Assembly: GCF_947172395.1 (NCBI RefSeq)
Contig: NC_069110.1
Location: 6,454,127 to 6,518,126, forward strand
Reading direction: 5' to 3'
From: Bicyclus anynana
Taxonomy: Eukaryota > Arthropoda > Insecta > Lepidoptera > Nymphalidae
Length of the DNA stretch: 64,000 bases
In this document: piece by piece, positions 22,591-35,084 of the stretch
How the letters are laid out: the number at the start of each line of letters is the position of its first letter
Position numbering within the stretch: position 1 is the stretch's first letter
Position numbers and translations under genes: made by a program
The notes under the pieces: generated by a model
Seen by the model: the letters and a program-made list of their open reading frames with translations, nothing else
What the model was told of the DNA's origin: nothing
The model's database searches: none

Positions 22591-23362
22591 TTCTGTAAAA
22601 TCTAAATAGTTTTTACAAGCATCTTATAAAATAATAGTTTTAATGAATACATAGGTATGAGTGTAAGACACTTCAGAGTGTGACTCCCACTTTCGCCAAC
22701 TTCCTTTATAATCTCGTTTTGTTTTTTTTTTTTTTTTACAGAACGTAGCTTATCAATTTTGTCAGGAAAAATCCATATTTGCCGCGGGATTTGTGAGTAC
22801 CGAAATTCCCGCGAACAAAATTGCAGGCTTTTTCATTATAAAAGTGTGTAATTACGTTTATGGAAAATTTCATCACATCACAAGCATAGTGCGCAAATAC
22901 TGTGAAATAAAACCTATAAGTAAATAAATGTACTGCAATGCATTCAATAAAATAAATTAATCCATACATTCCCAAAGCGAGAGCACTTCGAAATATTCAA
23001 TCAAATTTCCTATTAGTTTATAGACACAGACAGAACAACTAAGTAACAATTATTAATAGATTATTCCATCCAAGGATCTATATTTTGCTAGATACCACTC
23101 GTACGCGCACCATAATATTAATCCAATAGGCGGATTTGTCATGCCTTTTCTGTAGTTTGTGTTCTTTTATATATTTATTTATTATTCAAGATAACCTTAA
23201 TTTTTAAGATTTTTTTTCGGTTACGCGTTTTATTTATTAAGCAACTATACATATAAAAGTTCATTTTAAAATAATATTTAAACTACCTACGTAAATATTA
23301 GCTATATATAATAAAAATAAATAAAAGGAAATATACAAAATTAAAATTACATAATATATTAC
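22591..23362. other. AT-rich, no gene recognised
   Basis: Contains a T-rich run at 22720-22738 and only short frames. Confidence 0.4.
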
Positions 23363-24009
23363 TTAGGCGTCGTAGAATTCGTCCAAATCGATGTTCATTA
23401 GTACAATGCCCAGAAGGCCGGCAGTATTACCGTGTTGTATGGCGATACTGATTCTCTGATCTAGATATAGGCCAGCCTTCTGGTCACCGGAGGCGTCGAT
23501 TAAACGCTTTGCGATTTCTATAAAAAGAAAGCGAGTACTCAGTCCCCACGGACCTAAAGTTTCCCCAATACTATACGTAATCTCCGACGAGATTGCTGTA
23601 TTTGGAAAGGTGTGAAAGCGCAAGGGTGTCGACTTAAGACGACGAAGACAGTGTTTGACGAAGAAATTGCTTGTAGCCAAAGGCCTGATTTTCATTCTCC
23701 TGGAGGTCTCTGGGAAAATAATTTTGTTGGTAAACTGTGCTCAGACAAGTTGTTTTCCAGGCCTTCGTGCCCCCCGGTCTCACACCACACTTCAAAATTA
23801 ACCTGTGTGGATGCTAAAATTTTCCCGGTTAATTCTTCCGTGGCGTGGACCAAGGACAAGAACGCTGGTAAAACGTAACGCCAAAAACTTTGCGAATGCC
23901 AATGCTGCTCTGGTAAAGTCGCCTGTAGCCACAATGGGTCGTTCAAGGCCACATTTATAATTTTACACAGACAATTTTGCGTAATTTTCTGAATTAATTC
24001 CAAAAACAT
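23363..24009 (-). pseudogene. Retroelement-like polyprotein C-terminal relic
   Basis: Two overlapping minus-strand frames. The upstream one (24009-23692) contains NDPLWLQATLPEQHW and VLPAFLSLVHATEELTGKIL. The downstream one (23695-23363) contains ETLGPWGLSTRFLFIEIAKR, LIDASGDQKAGLYLDQRISI and AIQHGNTAGLLG, ending at a stop. The pattern LGPWG...RL-DASGD--AG-YL-QRI-IAIQ-GN is one I recall as the C-terminus of repeated reverse-transcriptase-type polyproteins in arthropod genomes. A central part seems missing between the frames, consistent with deletion plus frameshift. A diverged copy of the LPAFLS region lies at 59356-59490. It could instead be a host gene fragment, but its repetition argues for a mobile origin. 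Confidence 0.45.
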
Positions 24010-24284
24010 GCAGCTTATCCAAAAATGGAATGATTTGAGACAATAAGTAAGTTTGTGGACTAAAAGACAGTATCAGATATTAGTGAATGACGAGTGTATA
24101 TTAATTTTAAAAAATTGTCAACATTTTTGTTAACAATCTGTTAACAAAAATTTTGACTTTAAAAGATAGTATTTACTTTAATTACTTTTTGTCTTATCAC
24201 TAAACAAACCTCGTGACTTTATTGTAGTCTGCAAAAAAAAAATTGATTTTAATACTAAATTATAGCATGCACTTCCATCTTTTC

Positions 24285-24500
24285 ATTTATAAGAAATTAA
24301 ATATCACTTGTTTAAACGGTGAAGGAAAAACATCATGAGAAAACCTGTATACCTGAGAATTTTCTTAATTTTCCACGTGTGTGAAGTTTGCCAATCCACA
24401 TTTTGCAAGCATGGTGAACTGGGACCTAACCCCTGTCATTCTGAGAGGAGACTAGTGTTCAACAGTGAGCCGAGTATGGGTTGTTAATGATGATGTTGAA
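24285..24500 (+). mobile_element. SINE-A copy 5, 5' truncated
   Basis: Body and tail present (AACGGTGAAGGAAAAACATC, CATTCTGAGAGGAGACTAG, AACAGTGAGCCGAGTATGGG, then AATGATGATG). The head with A and B boxes is missing. Confidence 0.7.
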
Positions 24501-24807
24501 CTTACGAATGGCTGAATCTAAAGCTATTTAGCGGTTGTCTGCAAAACATAAGTCCGTGGTTCCTTTACAGAGTATCTAAAGGTATTTCGTAAACATCTTT
24601 GCCACAATTAGGGAGATCTTGTGCAGCATGCAGAAACTATGTTTCGTGACATCAAACGAAATTATATTCCTATTGAAATACGCTAATTAATGTAAGATGA
24701 ATCTTGTGAACCAAATTTATGCTAGGTAAGGTAGTGTAGTACCTAGTCAAAGGGTGACTTTATATGAAAAGTTCTACAGCACTTTGTGTTGTGTTCTTTT
24801 GAATTAA

Positions 24808-26260
24808 AAACAGGACAAGTGCGAGTTGAACTCGCGTGACGAGGGTTCTGAACGTTGTTAATCTATCATGTTTTTGAAAATTGACCTGAAATTTATATAA
24901 TTTTAGGGCTTTTTGTTTCGTTAAATATTTATTCAAACCTAAAATTATTATTATAGTTTATTAGTATTTAATAGGTTTTATATAATATGCAAGTTGGTAG
25001 GCACGATATTGAATGATTTGCCACGTTAAAGATATAAAAAAATTTAGAGTTTCAAAGTGTTCCGGATATTATCTTCAAGTAGAAAGCTAACTTCTGTATT
25101 TTTTTTTTAAATTTTAGATTCAATAATTTCGGAGAAAAGAGAGGTGGGGCACCCCTCTTGTAAAATGATCAATTTTCGGCGTTCTTTTTAAATAAATTAG
25201 AAATTATTATATTTATTTTAAAATTACCAAAAAAATATATTTGTCATCCTCTTAATAAGTTCTTTCATGTTCATGAAAAAATATAATCAGTTGATTGAAC
25301 AGATGCAGTTAGAATTTTAATTTGTGTTTTTCATCTTGCATCTTCAAAAGCGACCTTCACATTAAAACATTTCAGAGTTCTGAAGTTTCCCGGAAATCTT
25401 CAAGTAGAAAGTTGACTTCTGTATTTTCGACGTGACAACGTCTTATAATTCGATGGAGCCGGCTGCACACTCGAAAAAAGATGTCATCATGCGTCGTTCC
25501 CTCGCTCTAGGGTTGCCAACTTTTTTTTAAGAAATAAAGTATATTCTGGTCTATGAAGATTATTAAACAGTATTTTAGAAAAACGAACATTTACCTTTAG
25601 AAAAATGCAACTATTCCATCAATATTTTCTTATGAGGTTGTTAGGTACGTTGAACTAACGTCAGTAAACCGATTTCACAGACAACCGATATTTTTCAAAA
25701 TTTTAGTTTTAGTAGTTTCGGGAACGGTCTATTTTCTTGAATAACTTGGAAACTATTTATGTCAAAATTACAAATAATATTTATTTGAAATCCTCTGTCT
25801 AAGCTTGTTTGTTTGATGAGTCACACGATGCAGTTTATAAAAAGTTTTTTTTATTTTCCATCTTGCCCCGCAGAAGCGACCTTCATATTCAAAAATTTAA
25901 TATTTCTGAGGTTTTCCAGAAATCTTTAAGTAGAAAGCTAACTTCCGTTTTTTTTTTTAAATTTTAGGTTCAGTAGTTTCGAAGAAAAGGGGGGGGGGGG
26001 GGGTTTGGTCTAATTTCTTAAAACTTGATAACTTGGAAACTATTTCGAAATTACAAAAAAAATATATTTGCAATCCTCTTTTTAAAAATTTTACATGCAG
26101 TAGTTTCGGAGAAAAAGGAAATGCATGCAATTTTTTTTTAATTCATAAAATAATATTTTAAAATCCGCTTATGAAGACCTTACATTTGATGTATAGCACG
26201 ATGAATTTTGCAAAAGTTTTTTTTTCAACTTTCCATCTTACATCATCTTTAATAGTTGGG
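24808..26260 (+). repeat. Modular dispersed repeat E, copy 2 (long)
   Basis: Starts GGACAAGTGCGAGTTGAACT like copy 1 at 7367. It has at least five internal modules with 'AGCTAACTTCTGTATTTT', 'AAAAGCGACCTTCACATT' and 'AGTTTCGGAGAAAAGG' phrases. A G15 run lies at 25989-26003. The element is interrupted at 25428-25688 by element F. Module number differs from copy 1, so units have expanded or contracted. Confidence 0.6.
25428..25688 (+). mobile_element. Dispersed element F, short copy nested in repeat E
   Basis: A 261-bp element from CGACGTGACAACGTC to CACAGACAACCGA, flanked by TATTTT on both sides (25422-25427, 25689-25694). It splits a module of repeat E. It matches the two outer parts of the 1.07-kb copy at 10635-11703 and lacks that copy's middle. 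Non-coding. Confidence 0.65.
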
Positions 26261-27482
26261 AATAAATTTTAAAATGGATTTTATGCTGTCAATAAAACTG
26301 GCTAAACGCTCGACGTGTGTCGCTTAGAGCCAATGTAGTGAGAAGTAGACTCACGTAAAATGGCGTCCGGAAAAAATAATTCGGGATAAAAATGCTTAAT
26401 AATCGATATTTTTAATTAAGCTAATTGAATCAATCGCCAACAACTATAATGCACAATTTTTTTTAAATATGGCAATATTTTATATTCATGTACGACACCA
26501 TTTTTCCAACATTTTCCATCTCAAAAAACATGCCTACATGAAAAGGTGGAAAAATATAATACCCTATATTCAATGTACTCTATGTATAATAGGTTCGTTG
26601 CATTGTTTAAATTTTGAAAATAGCGTCATCTAGCGGAAGTTAACAAAACTAATTCAACAGAGTGGTTCGGACACATTTTAGCTCTCACCAAATTTTTGTC
26701 GTGTTCGTCATGACGCGGTACTAAATACTTTAAATAGATGGCGCTGTAGCGTCATCTATATAATGTTTTCAAACTATCAAGTTATAATCATGTTTCAAAA
26801 ATAAAAATGCTCATCTTATGATTCTACTTATCATTTAATATCTACGTAAATACTAACAGGTGTCTCACGGTTTCACTTGGTTCCTGTTCTCGTGGAATAC
26901 GGGACAAAACATACATTCGTCAAAGGCCATATTTCTGCTGAGAAGAGCCGAAAATATTCTCAACAGTTGCTGTTATATAATCATCTTTCCTTGCCTTTGA
27001 TCCTTGCCTATCATTTTATAAAATAAAACACTTATGCTTTGGGCAAGAATGTGACTCCTAATTAGCAAATTCTGTAGATAGTTTTTAATGATAATGCAAG
27101 AAATAAAATATTAAAGAGTTATTAAGGAATTAAGGTTATTAATATAAGCCTATTTAAAAGGCCCTCTACACTACAGGGCCAGGTCTCCCTCCATAAACGA
27201 GAGGTACCCTACAATCCAATAATAAATAGGATACTATACTTACTTAGGGTGATACTGTTAAACTATCAGAGGTTAATTATAATAATCGGGACCAGCGACT
27301 AATGGTACGCGTCCACTGATCAACAACGTACGTATCGGATGTATCGCATTAAACGGGCCACGGGGTTGTACGTACGTAACATCATCAACTTTCCAACTCC
27401 GGGTTGAAAATTTCATTAGAAATTTTCTAAAAAAAGATAAGAGTTAAGAATCTCAGCCCGACCCAGGCAATTATAGAGAATC
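26261..27482. other. No gene recognised
   Basis: AT-rich. 26855-26950 is a short tail-repeat fragment (CTCACGGTTTCACTTGGTTC). TAGCGTCATCTA words occur around 26620-26760. Confidence 0.4.
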
Positions 27483-27790
27483 ACCATCATCATTATCAAC
27501 CCAAATTCGGCTCACTGCTGAGCTCGAGTCTCCTCTCGAGAATGAGAGGCGTTAGGCCAATAGACCACGCTGGCCCAATGCGGATTGGCAGACTTCACAC
27601 ACGCAGAGAATTGAAAATATTCTCTGGTATTCAGATATCCTCACGATGTTTTACCTTCACCGTTTGAAACACGTGATATTTAATATCTTTAAATGCACAC
27701 AACTTTAAAGTTGGAGGTGCATGCCCCGGACCGGATTTGAACCCACATCCTCCGGAATCGGAGGCAGAGGTCATTGGGCTATCACGGCTC
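27483..27790 (-). mobile_element. SINE-A copy 6, near full length
   Basis: Minus-strand copy from the (CAT)n-CAACCC tail to GGGCTATCACGGCTC, with a B-box-like motif altered by one base (GGATTTGAACC). About 15 bp near the head are missing. Confidence 0.8.
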
Positions 27791-28820
27791 CCAATTAAAA
27801 TTCTCGAATTGATATAAGTATTGCTATTTGTATGTAGGTATGTTCCAAACAACAAAATGCCTAATCTAATATAACATGAGCTTCGCCAAAAATTTTTATT
27901 GAAAAATTCCTCCTTGTCCAATTATTATTGAAACGGTTCAATATAAGTTCTAAACTTCAATTTTTAACAAGACTTTGCTTTTCTTGTACAATTCCTCTTT
28001 TCGAATACTTAATGTAGATTGTAAATCTATCCCTTTTCATCACTTCGAAAGTTTTGGGTTCGCTAAGGGATTGTCCAGAAGGATTGAAAACAAATTCTCG
28101 TAAACAATATAACAAAGAATAATTGTAATGATTCTTGAATAAATATGTAATTAAATTTAATTTTAAATATTTTCTACAATGACAAAAGACCTCAGACTAA
28201 TTACTTAAGGACCTGACTTTTCTGTCAAAGTATATGATCAACGATCTGTTGCGATTTTTAATAACTGTTTCTATAGAATCGATTATTCATAGTTGTAATC
28301 GTGTTCGCCGGTTAAAGAACTGCGTAAAAATACTTTGTGTAGTTGAATGGTGTAAAAAACAGTCATCAACTACTAGTTTATGTTAAATCTATCCTTATAA
28401 TAAAACTGGTCGATTTCTTTACAATTATTCGCATTTTGAGATTTTACTTATACCATTTGTTACATTAGCGCCTTAAAGAATGTGTATTTTAATACGAATT
28501 CTGTACATTCTGTACATTGAAGATTTAATGAAAATTTTTATTGGGGGGCATTTTAAAATCGTTACTGAAGTTAAAAATATTTTCTTTCGATTTGTTGTCT
28601 GTTAAAACTTGGCATGGTTTAAGACCATAATATGGAGAAGGTTATAGGTTACTTTTTATTTCGAAAATAAAATAAGAAGGAGTTCAAATAAGGGTTGAAA
28701 GTTGCGTGTACGAAGTATTTTTACTTTTGCAATAGGTACATACTGTGCTGTCTTGTCTGATCCCGTCCCTGTACCTTCGTCCTATTCCGTCCTCGTTCCA
28801 TCACGTCCCATCCTGCCCTA
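27791..28820. other. AT-rich, no gene recognised
   Basis: Only short frames. 28745-28815 has repeated CGTCC/CCTGCC words but no coding features. Confidence 0.4.
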
Positions 28821-29017
28821 TACAAAGACGTACCGCCAAGCGATTTAGCGTTCCGATACGATGTCGTGTAGAAACCGAAAGGAGTGTGGATTTTCATCCT
28901 CCTCCAAACGAGTTAGCCTGCTTCCTCTTCTTCTTCTTAGACTTGCATCATCACTTACCATCAGGTGAGATTGTAATCAAGGGCTAACTTGTAAAGAATA
29001 AAAAAAGAAAAAAAAAT
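28821..29017 (+). mobile_element. SINE-B fragment, 5' truncated
   Basis: Starts inside the body at ACAAAGACGTACCGCCAAGC and runs to the AAGAATAAAAAAAG tail. A CTTCTTCTTCTT expansion lies at 28924-28937. Confidence 0.8.
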
Positions 29018-29751
29018 GGGGAAAGGGAAATGGCGAATTTTCCAATCTCCAATCTAAGATTGATAATGATACCTTTTGCTTTGGAGCACAGTGAAGTCAA
29101 AGTGAATAATCATCACTATCTTAGAGAGTTACTAGTTGTAAACTAGTACTTCTCTGTCAAAAATTACCAGAAGGAGATTAAGAGCGCCTATCAGTTAAAT
29201 GCGTTTAACTTAATAGTATTTAAAAAGGCAAACGCTACCTCGTGCTAAGAGAATATAGCGCCATCTAGTTGATGACGATGGAATCTTACAAAATAAATAT
29301 CTCAAATATGAAACACTAGATAAAGTTAGAGTTAAAGCCCTAGATAGTTATAGGCTAACTTGTACAGAATAAAATAAAAAAAAGTTATAAACTTTGGGTA
29401 AATCGTGTTCATACAACCTTCATCCATATTGCCTTTACAAATCTACAATCGACTAAAGTTTTAGCAAAATCGATCAACGATGTCTGTTATGTCAGCCACT
29501 GACGATCAAGTAGTCTCACATGCCTGCAGCGCTAATGGCTCGACGTCAAATAAAAATGTCGTATGTCGGACGCGATGAGCATGACATCAATCCAATCGCG
29601 ACCAACACATGATCAGTTTTATTAGCTGTCAAACTGTTAGCGTTGCGCTACGTGAGATTAGAAGGCATGTCAGACTGCTCGGTTGTGAATCGATTTTGAT
29701 AATATAAACACAACAATGCCTAGATCGATTTATCACTGACAACGCAATCGA

Positions 29752-29835
29752 ATGGCCTCAGCCGTTCCTGAGTTTAGCGTGTGCAAGCAAAAATATAAAC
29801 AGACGTACCTAAAAACGATCAACGTGGCAAAAATT
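29752..29835 (+). CDS. Possible first coding exon, interrupted by a SINE nearby
   Basis: An ATG at 29752 opens a frame reading MASAVPEFSVCKQKYKQTYL and eight more residues. It meets a GT (AAAATT|GTAATA) at 29836, and a SINE-A copy begins 11 bp later. The 350 bp upstream are less AT-rich than the surroundings and free of recognised repeats, which would suit a promoter region. No downstream exon was identified, and the donor site is only moderate. This may be chance; I do not recognise the residues. Confidence 0.2.
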
Positions 29836-29846
29836 GTAATACTCTC

Positions 29847-30153
29847 GTTATCAACTCATATTCGGCTCACTGCTGAGCTCGAGTCTCCTCTCAAAATGAG
29901 AGAGGTAAGTCCAATAGTCCACCACGCTGGCCCAATGCGGATTGGCAGACATCACACACGCCTAGATTTAGAAAATTCTCTGGTATGCAGGTTTCCTCAC
30001 GATGTTTTCCTTCACCGTATAAGTCACGTGATATTTAAATTCTTAAAATGCACACAACTGAAAAGTTGGAGGTGCATGCCCCGGGCCGGATTCGAACCCA
30101 CACCCTCCGGAATCGGAGGCAGAGGTCATATCCACTGGGATATCACGGCTCTC
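29847..30153 (-). mobile_element. SINE-A copy 7, near full length
   Basis: Minus-strand copy from ATCAACTCATATTCGGCTC to ATATCACGGCTCTC, with B-box-like GGATTCGAACC. It extends the open frame from 29752, but those residues are SINE translation. Confidence 0.8.
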
Positions 30154-30239
30154 GTAATAATAGTAATATATATTTTTTGTTGTAATCAATAACATACATT
30201 CAATGCATATTTTTATTGCAAAAATAATTTTATTCTCGT

Positions 30240-30800
30240 TTATGTATGAGGTTGAAAGATAATCCGCTGGCACGCAAACCGTTGCATCGCCGGAACTTAA
30301 TCGAAGGAGGACACTCTAAAGCCAAGTTTAATCTCCAAGTGAGGGGTCAGTTAAAAAAGAGGCTCCCTAATCAGGTCCGCGAGCACGCGTTACGCACTTA
30401 CATAATGAAAGGGGAAGCGAGGGGGTAGGGGTCGTCATCTGCGTACACCCTCAAACTCAAAGTCCGGCCGCCCGGATCGATACCTATACGTGTGGACTTT
30501 ATGTAAAAAGCCTCCTGCACACCCGTAGGACGGCGACCATAAGTGTCGAGAAACGAGTAGCCCCCAGGGAGGAAGGCACGAAATATCTTCAATTTTGGAG
30601 AGAAATTTTCCAATGCGGGGGCGAGAGCCCGCGGCGGAAGGGCTGGGGTACCCCGGACGCCTGTGTCCGAAAAATGCGCTCCCCTTAATTGAATTTACAG
30701 ATTTGCCTTTTGGAACGCACGCTCCTGCTATGTTTATTGCGGACGCCTAGTTATTACCCTTTATGGCGCGAACTGATATGATTTTATCTTGCCTGCACTT
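30240..30800. promoter_or_regulatory. G+C-rich unique block with exon-like minus frame
   Basis: A repeat-free block, clearly richer in G+C than its flanks. On the minus strand 30613-30402 is open (segments LKIFRAFLPGGYSFLDTY and DPGGRTLSLRVYADDDPYPL). It stops exactly where a consensus-strength donor GTAAGT begins (30401-30396), as a coding or non-coding exon would. On the plus strand a basic 60-codon frame lies at 30246-30428. Further right (30700-30800) are TTTATGGCGCG and GATTTTATCTTG, resembling homeodomain and GATA-type sites. No domain recognised. It may be an unannotated exon, a promoter or a conserved regulatory element. Confidence 0.35.
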
Positions 30801-30929
30801 TAAGTCTGACCCCCTGTATCCGAAATCAGCCGATGTTCAATTCTGGAATTACTCGTTATATTCGTATGTGATAGAAATACGGGGTTATAGTATAGAATAT
30901 GTTACTCGGTAAAGATGTACGAGTATTGT

Positions 30930-31480
30930 ATGTATGTTTGTGGTCGCACTGCTCTGAAACGGCTCGACGGATTTTGATTGGTATTGCTATTTTAAGTATT
31001 TTTTTTTAAATTGAAGTACGTAGTGTAGCTTTACTTAATTTGCTCTTTGTTTTTTTTATTTAATATTCGTAGTTTATTTTGTGTTGTGTTCGGTTTATTT
31101 CTGTATTTTTGTGTCTATTGTACAAGCCAGTTATTCATATTTATATTCTAAACCTGTATTTCTTGTAATTAAGTAAATATATATTAAGTAACTTTATATC
31201 ATAATTATGTTAATGATTTTGTCTAAAGTATAGAAAGTCGTGTTAGTTTCACTATTTATAACTCAAGAACGACTAGACCGATTTAGATGAAAATTGGTAG
31301 AGAGGAAGCTTAGAACCAGGAGACGGTTTTTTTTTTATTTTAAAGGAGAAGGACATATAATGAACTTAGAGTAGGAGTAGGTTATGGTGGGGTAGGGGTA
31401 AGATTACACGCGGACGATATAGTTATATTATTTAACCGACTTCCAAAAAGGAGGAGGTTCTACGTTCGGCTGTATGTATG
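30930..31480 (-). mobile_element. Tail repeat fragments, minus strand
   Basis: AACGGCTCGACGGATTTTGA (30959) and AACTCAAGAACGACTAGACC plus GATGAAAATTGGTAGAGAGG (31262-31305) are the 3' phrases of these repeats read in reverse. 31434-31480 holds ACCGACTTCCAAAAAGGAGG, another known LINE-like end. They are separate, degraded pieces. Confidence 0.5.
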
Positions 31481-31576
31481 TTTTTTTTTTATTACATAGA
31501 TAGGTTTGGAAAACTTTTATTTTATCACTAATGTATACTTTAAGATGAATACGTAAAATTAAGTCGCTCAATAGTT

Positions 31577-31680
31577 CCACGGATAATGGCTCGGACTAAT
31601 GAGAGAGGTCAGGGTTCGAACCTCGTCCGTTGGACTTTAATTTCCGACTAGTTGGAGGGGAAAGGGAATAATGATTCATG
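31577..31680 (+). mobile_element. SINE-C fragment
   Basis: AGGGTTCGAACCTCGTCCGT and CCGACTAGTTGGAGGGGAAA match the B-box region and body of SINE-C (38996-39155). The head is degraded. Confidence 0.5.
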
Positions 31681-32647
31681 CACACTCAATACAAACTTTT
31701 CAAACCTAAGTTTTCCTTTGAAAAATATATTCGCAATCAATAAACAAGGTTTAAGTTTTTTTTTTTCGAAGACAAGGATGTCTACAAACTTACATGCACC
31801 TAACTTTAGTACGAGAGTAAATCGAAGGAGTTCTATTATCAAATCATACTACCGTTGAGGTAAAATATACGTTATGTTATTCTAATAAAGCTGAAATTCA
31901 TTTACGTTTGTACAAGTAAGTTTTACGGCTAACGCTAAAGGAAATTAATAAATATTCCCAAACTTTTCGTTGTATTGGTATTATTGAAATCAAGACTTTA
32001 AATTAGTTGTAGTTAGGTTCATTTTTATTTACCTCAGTGGCTAGAAACATTATTATCCAGGTACGAGCTTTTAGTTACGTGCGAGCATAGGTTTTGAGGT
32101 AGAATTTGTAACTACTATTAATAAAAACACCGTAAAATTAAAAAAGTTATTTAACAAAATAAACCGACTTCAAAACTCTCAAAAGGTCATAAGTAAATAT
32201 GTACCTATGCCAATATTTTGTAGGTCGATAGACAAGGGTGTATATACTTACTATTTATTAAAAAAAACACAAAGACGGTTTAGCAGTCTACCTTTTTAAA
32301 TCGTTAAAGTCTTCCTCAGAAACGGTAGCTCTTAGGAAAAATTCGTATCGATGCGAGTTTATAGATAATTACAATTTTTATCTAAGGGAATTTAATGAAA
32401 AAGTTACAGTTTTCCTAGAAAAAAAAATTGTAACGATTTTTAGAAACGAAATATTTTAAAATAAAAACCATTAAAACCTCAGTTTCTTAAAAACAAAATA
32501 CAAACATAACAAAAACTCCAATTAAAAAATGCGGGTTATTTTGTGAACCGACTTAAGATATATCTTAGGTAATTGAGAAGTGATGAACAAAAAAACATAA
32601 TATTGTCTAAGCTCCCACGCTAATAAAATAGGTACAGTAATGGTAAT
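31681..32647. other. AT-rich, no gene recognised
   Basis: Only short frames and a possible LINE-like end at 32162-32185 (ACCGACTTCAAAAC). Confidence 0.4.
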
Positions 32648-32836
32648 GGCTGGTGGGAGGTTTCGGCCGTGGCTAGTTACCCTACCGACAAAGACGTACC
32701 GCCAAGCGATTTAGCGTTCCGGTACGATGTTGTGTAGAAACCGAAATGAGTGTGGATTTCATCCTACTCCTAACAAGTTAGTCCGCTTCCATCTAAGATT
32801 GCATAATCACTTACCATCGGGTGAGATTGTACTGTA
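32648..32836 (+). mobile_element. SINE-B fragment, truncated at both ends
   Basis: From GGCTGGTGGGAGGTTTCGG through GTACGATGTTGTGTAGAAAC to ACCATCGGGTGAGATTGTAC. It lacks the head and the A-rich tail. Confidence 0.75.
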
Positions 32837-33477
32837 TTGTGTGTACGTACAAACGCGGGAAAAGACTTTATTCTAAATATTAAAATGATCAAACAAGTTT
32901 AGTAAGTCAAAATCAATCGTAATTTGAACTGCATTAGGTTCAAAATAGCTTAACAGTCTTGTAACAGCAGACATTGAAGGAAACAATATACATACTTTAA
33001 AATATAGAATTTTGAATAACTATGGCATGGTTCTAACTAGTTAAATTCCTTAGTCATTATAGTTAATTTATACATACGAACATACTTGACGTAATTTGTG
33101 TTATATTAATATTAACGAGGAAATAAAAAGAAATGAAAAAATTTGTTAAATTCGAATAAACTTTTCCCATTTATATTGTTAACATTATCAGCCTATGTAT
33201 AAGCCCTGCGCTGGCCTATTCACTATTTTGTTCTTTATTATCAATCTATTATAATCCTATAAGGATCCTGCTAGCCCTGCAGTAATTCAGTATCTTAGAC
33301 GCTCGTTGACTTATACGAAATTGTGATTCTATGTAACAAATGTCATCATGCTTCTGGTGGATATCATACAGTAGGTTATTTAGGTTAATAATAAAGGCGA
33401 TGAATATAGGAAGATAAACATTACATCAGTACAACGTATGAAACCAATAACAGTATGAACAGACCTACTCATACAAA

Positions 33478-33665
33478 AATCGAACGCCCCGCAGCCTCGC
33501 CAAAGAAACGGAAAGTGTTCCTATTTCGAGTCTACGCGAGAGCCTCACAAATATATTCAGTTTCGCCCGCACCTACTCTGGAACCCTACCAATACGTAGG
33601 GCGGGCAGCAAAGTCCGTGCACATGTAAAATAGCTCTGCTCCGTGGGAAGTATGCTCTACTTTAT
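33478..33665. other. G+C-rich unique block
   Basis: A short block of balanced composition (ACGCCCCGCAGCCTCGCC, GGGCGGGCAGCAAAGTCCG) inside AT-rich sequence, with no recognised repeat and no long frame. A tail repeat begins 20 bp to its right. Possibly regulatory. Confidence 0.3.
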
Positions 33666-33683
33666 ATTTGTTTTGTTTTTAAC

Positions 33684-33900
33684 TAGCGGACGCCTACGGC
33701 TGCGCCCGTTAGAAAATCAGTGTAATATTTTATCCCCATCTGTCCTATTTTTAAAATACGTATGAAAATGTAATGGGACTAAAACCATTACATTTTATAT
33801 TTTAATAAAAAATATTCTAAAAATCTAAAAATGACAAGCCTGTCCTTCCTATCTACTAATCGATTTAGAACCAAAAAATACAGAATGAGTCTAAAAGAGC
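33684..33900 (+). mobile_element. Tail repeat fragment
   Basis: AACTAGCGGACGCCTACGGC, then TTATCCCCATCTGTCC and CAATGGG-type phrases found in related copies such as 48890-49410. Confidence 0.5.
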
Positions 33901-34544
33901 CATGTTTCCGTAATTCAACTGGAAAAAAATATAAATGTTAAGATTATATCCAGTGATCGTGTGGTGCACGGTGGTGTCTAGTTTAAAATTGTGAATTTTT
34001 CATTTTTTATAGCGCAACTTCTCTTTATGTAAAGAATTATTTTTTTTCACTCATTTAGCTAATACTGTGGAGTATGTTTGGATAGGTCTTTTACATATTA
34101 TAGGATCTCGAAACACTATTTTTCGATTTAGGGATGTGTTTGCAAAATAATAAAGTTTCAAGTGCTACTTTTAATTAGAGTCAAGTATTCTCTCCTCCAT
34201 CATCTAAACGGTTTTTATGGATACAAATTTACGGAATTAGGATAGATTTTAAATGAAACTACAACGAAAACTATATCAACTAAGTAGTGACTGCTATTTA
34301 AAGAGTTATAGTCAACCAAATAAAAAAACGTAATCAAAACTCAAAAATTAGTATTTTAAAGTTTTCAGTTTCAGTATTATAAAATTTTCAGTCAGATAAC
34401 TCGGAATCTGTTAAATGTATAAAATTGACATGAGATCTATTTTGCAAGGGATATATTAATAACTTCTATAATATGATGAAAAAAATTGGTTGTAAATTAA
34501 AAAAAACCCATTCATGTACAACTAGGAACAAATATTGTGGTTGG

Positions 34545-34965
34545 AAATGTGGAACGCAAACGGTCACGACGTAGATCTCCAACCCGATAGTCGGATCCTC
34601 TCAGGAGCCCGCACCTTTTACAGTATCGTTTAAATGGCTAGCAATCGTACTGGATGGAGGACCATTGTATACCGAAAGATACTCGTCAAAGATGTTCACG
34701 AGCCTCAGTCATGAGGAACCGACGGGAGAGTAGACGGTTATTAATAAAATCGAAGTGGAGCACACTTCAAGTCGTGAGGCTAAAAGCAGGGTTCTGGGGG
34801 CTACTTCTGTTATATCTGCCCGTCCAAGATACATGCCTCGCATAGACGCACTCGTGTTACCGGCCGCGTCGGCCAGCGGGGGTGATGGAGGCACCCCACC
34901 TCCCCGCCCGTCGCCCGCCACCCCTCGCCTGCGTCATCTAGTGCGGCGACTAGCGCTAGGGTTAA
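34545..34965. promoter_or_regulatory. G+C-rich unique block with CpG-rich core
   Basis: Around 34855-34950 the sequence is very CpG-rich (GGCCGCGTCGGCCAGCGG, CCCGCCCGTCGCCCGCC). Frames are open on both strands (34755-34988 plus; 34921-34709 minus, with GGGVPPSPPLADAAG). Neither shows a domain, and composition alone explains them. No repeat family recognised. It could be a promoter/first-exon region or a conserved non-coding element. Confidence 0.3.
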
Positions 34966-35084
34966 TTCAAACTATACAATTTAAATAATTTTAAATATTA
35001 TTTTTAAAGCTCATATTTTAATAAAATCAAGGACCAGCACCGGATTAGGAAAGTCTAAGGGCAGATGTAGTCGCGACCGTCCAC

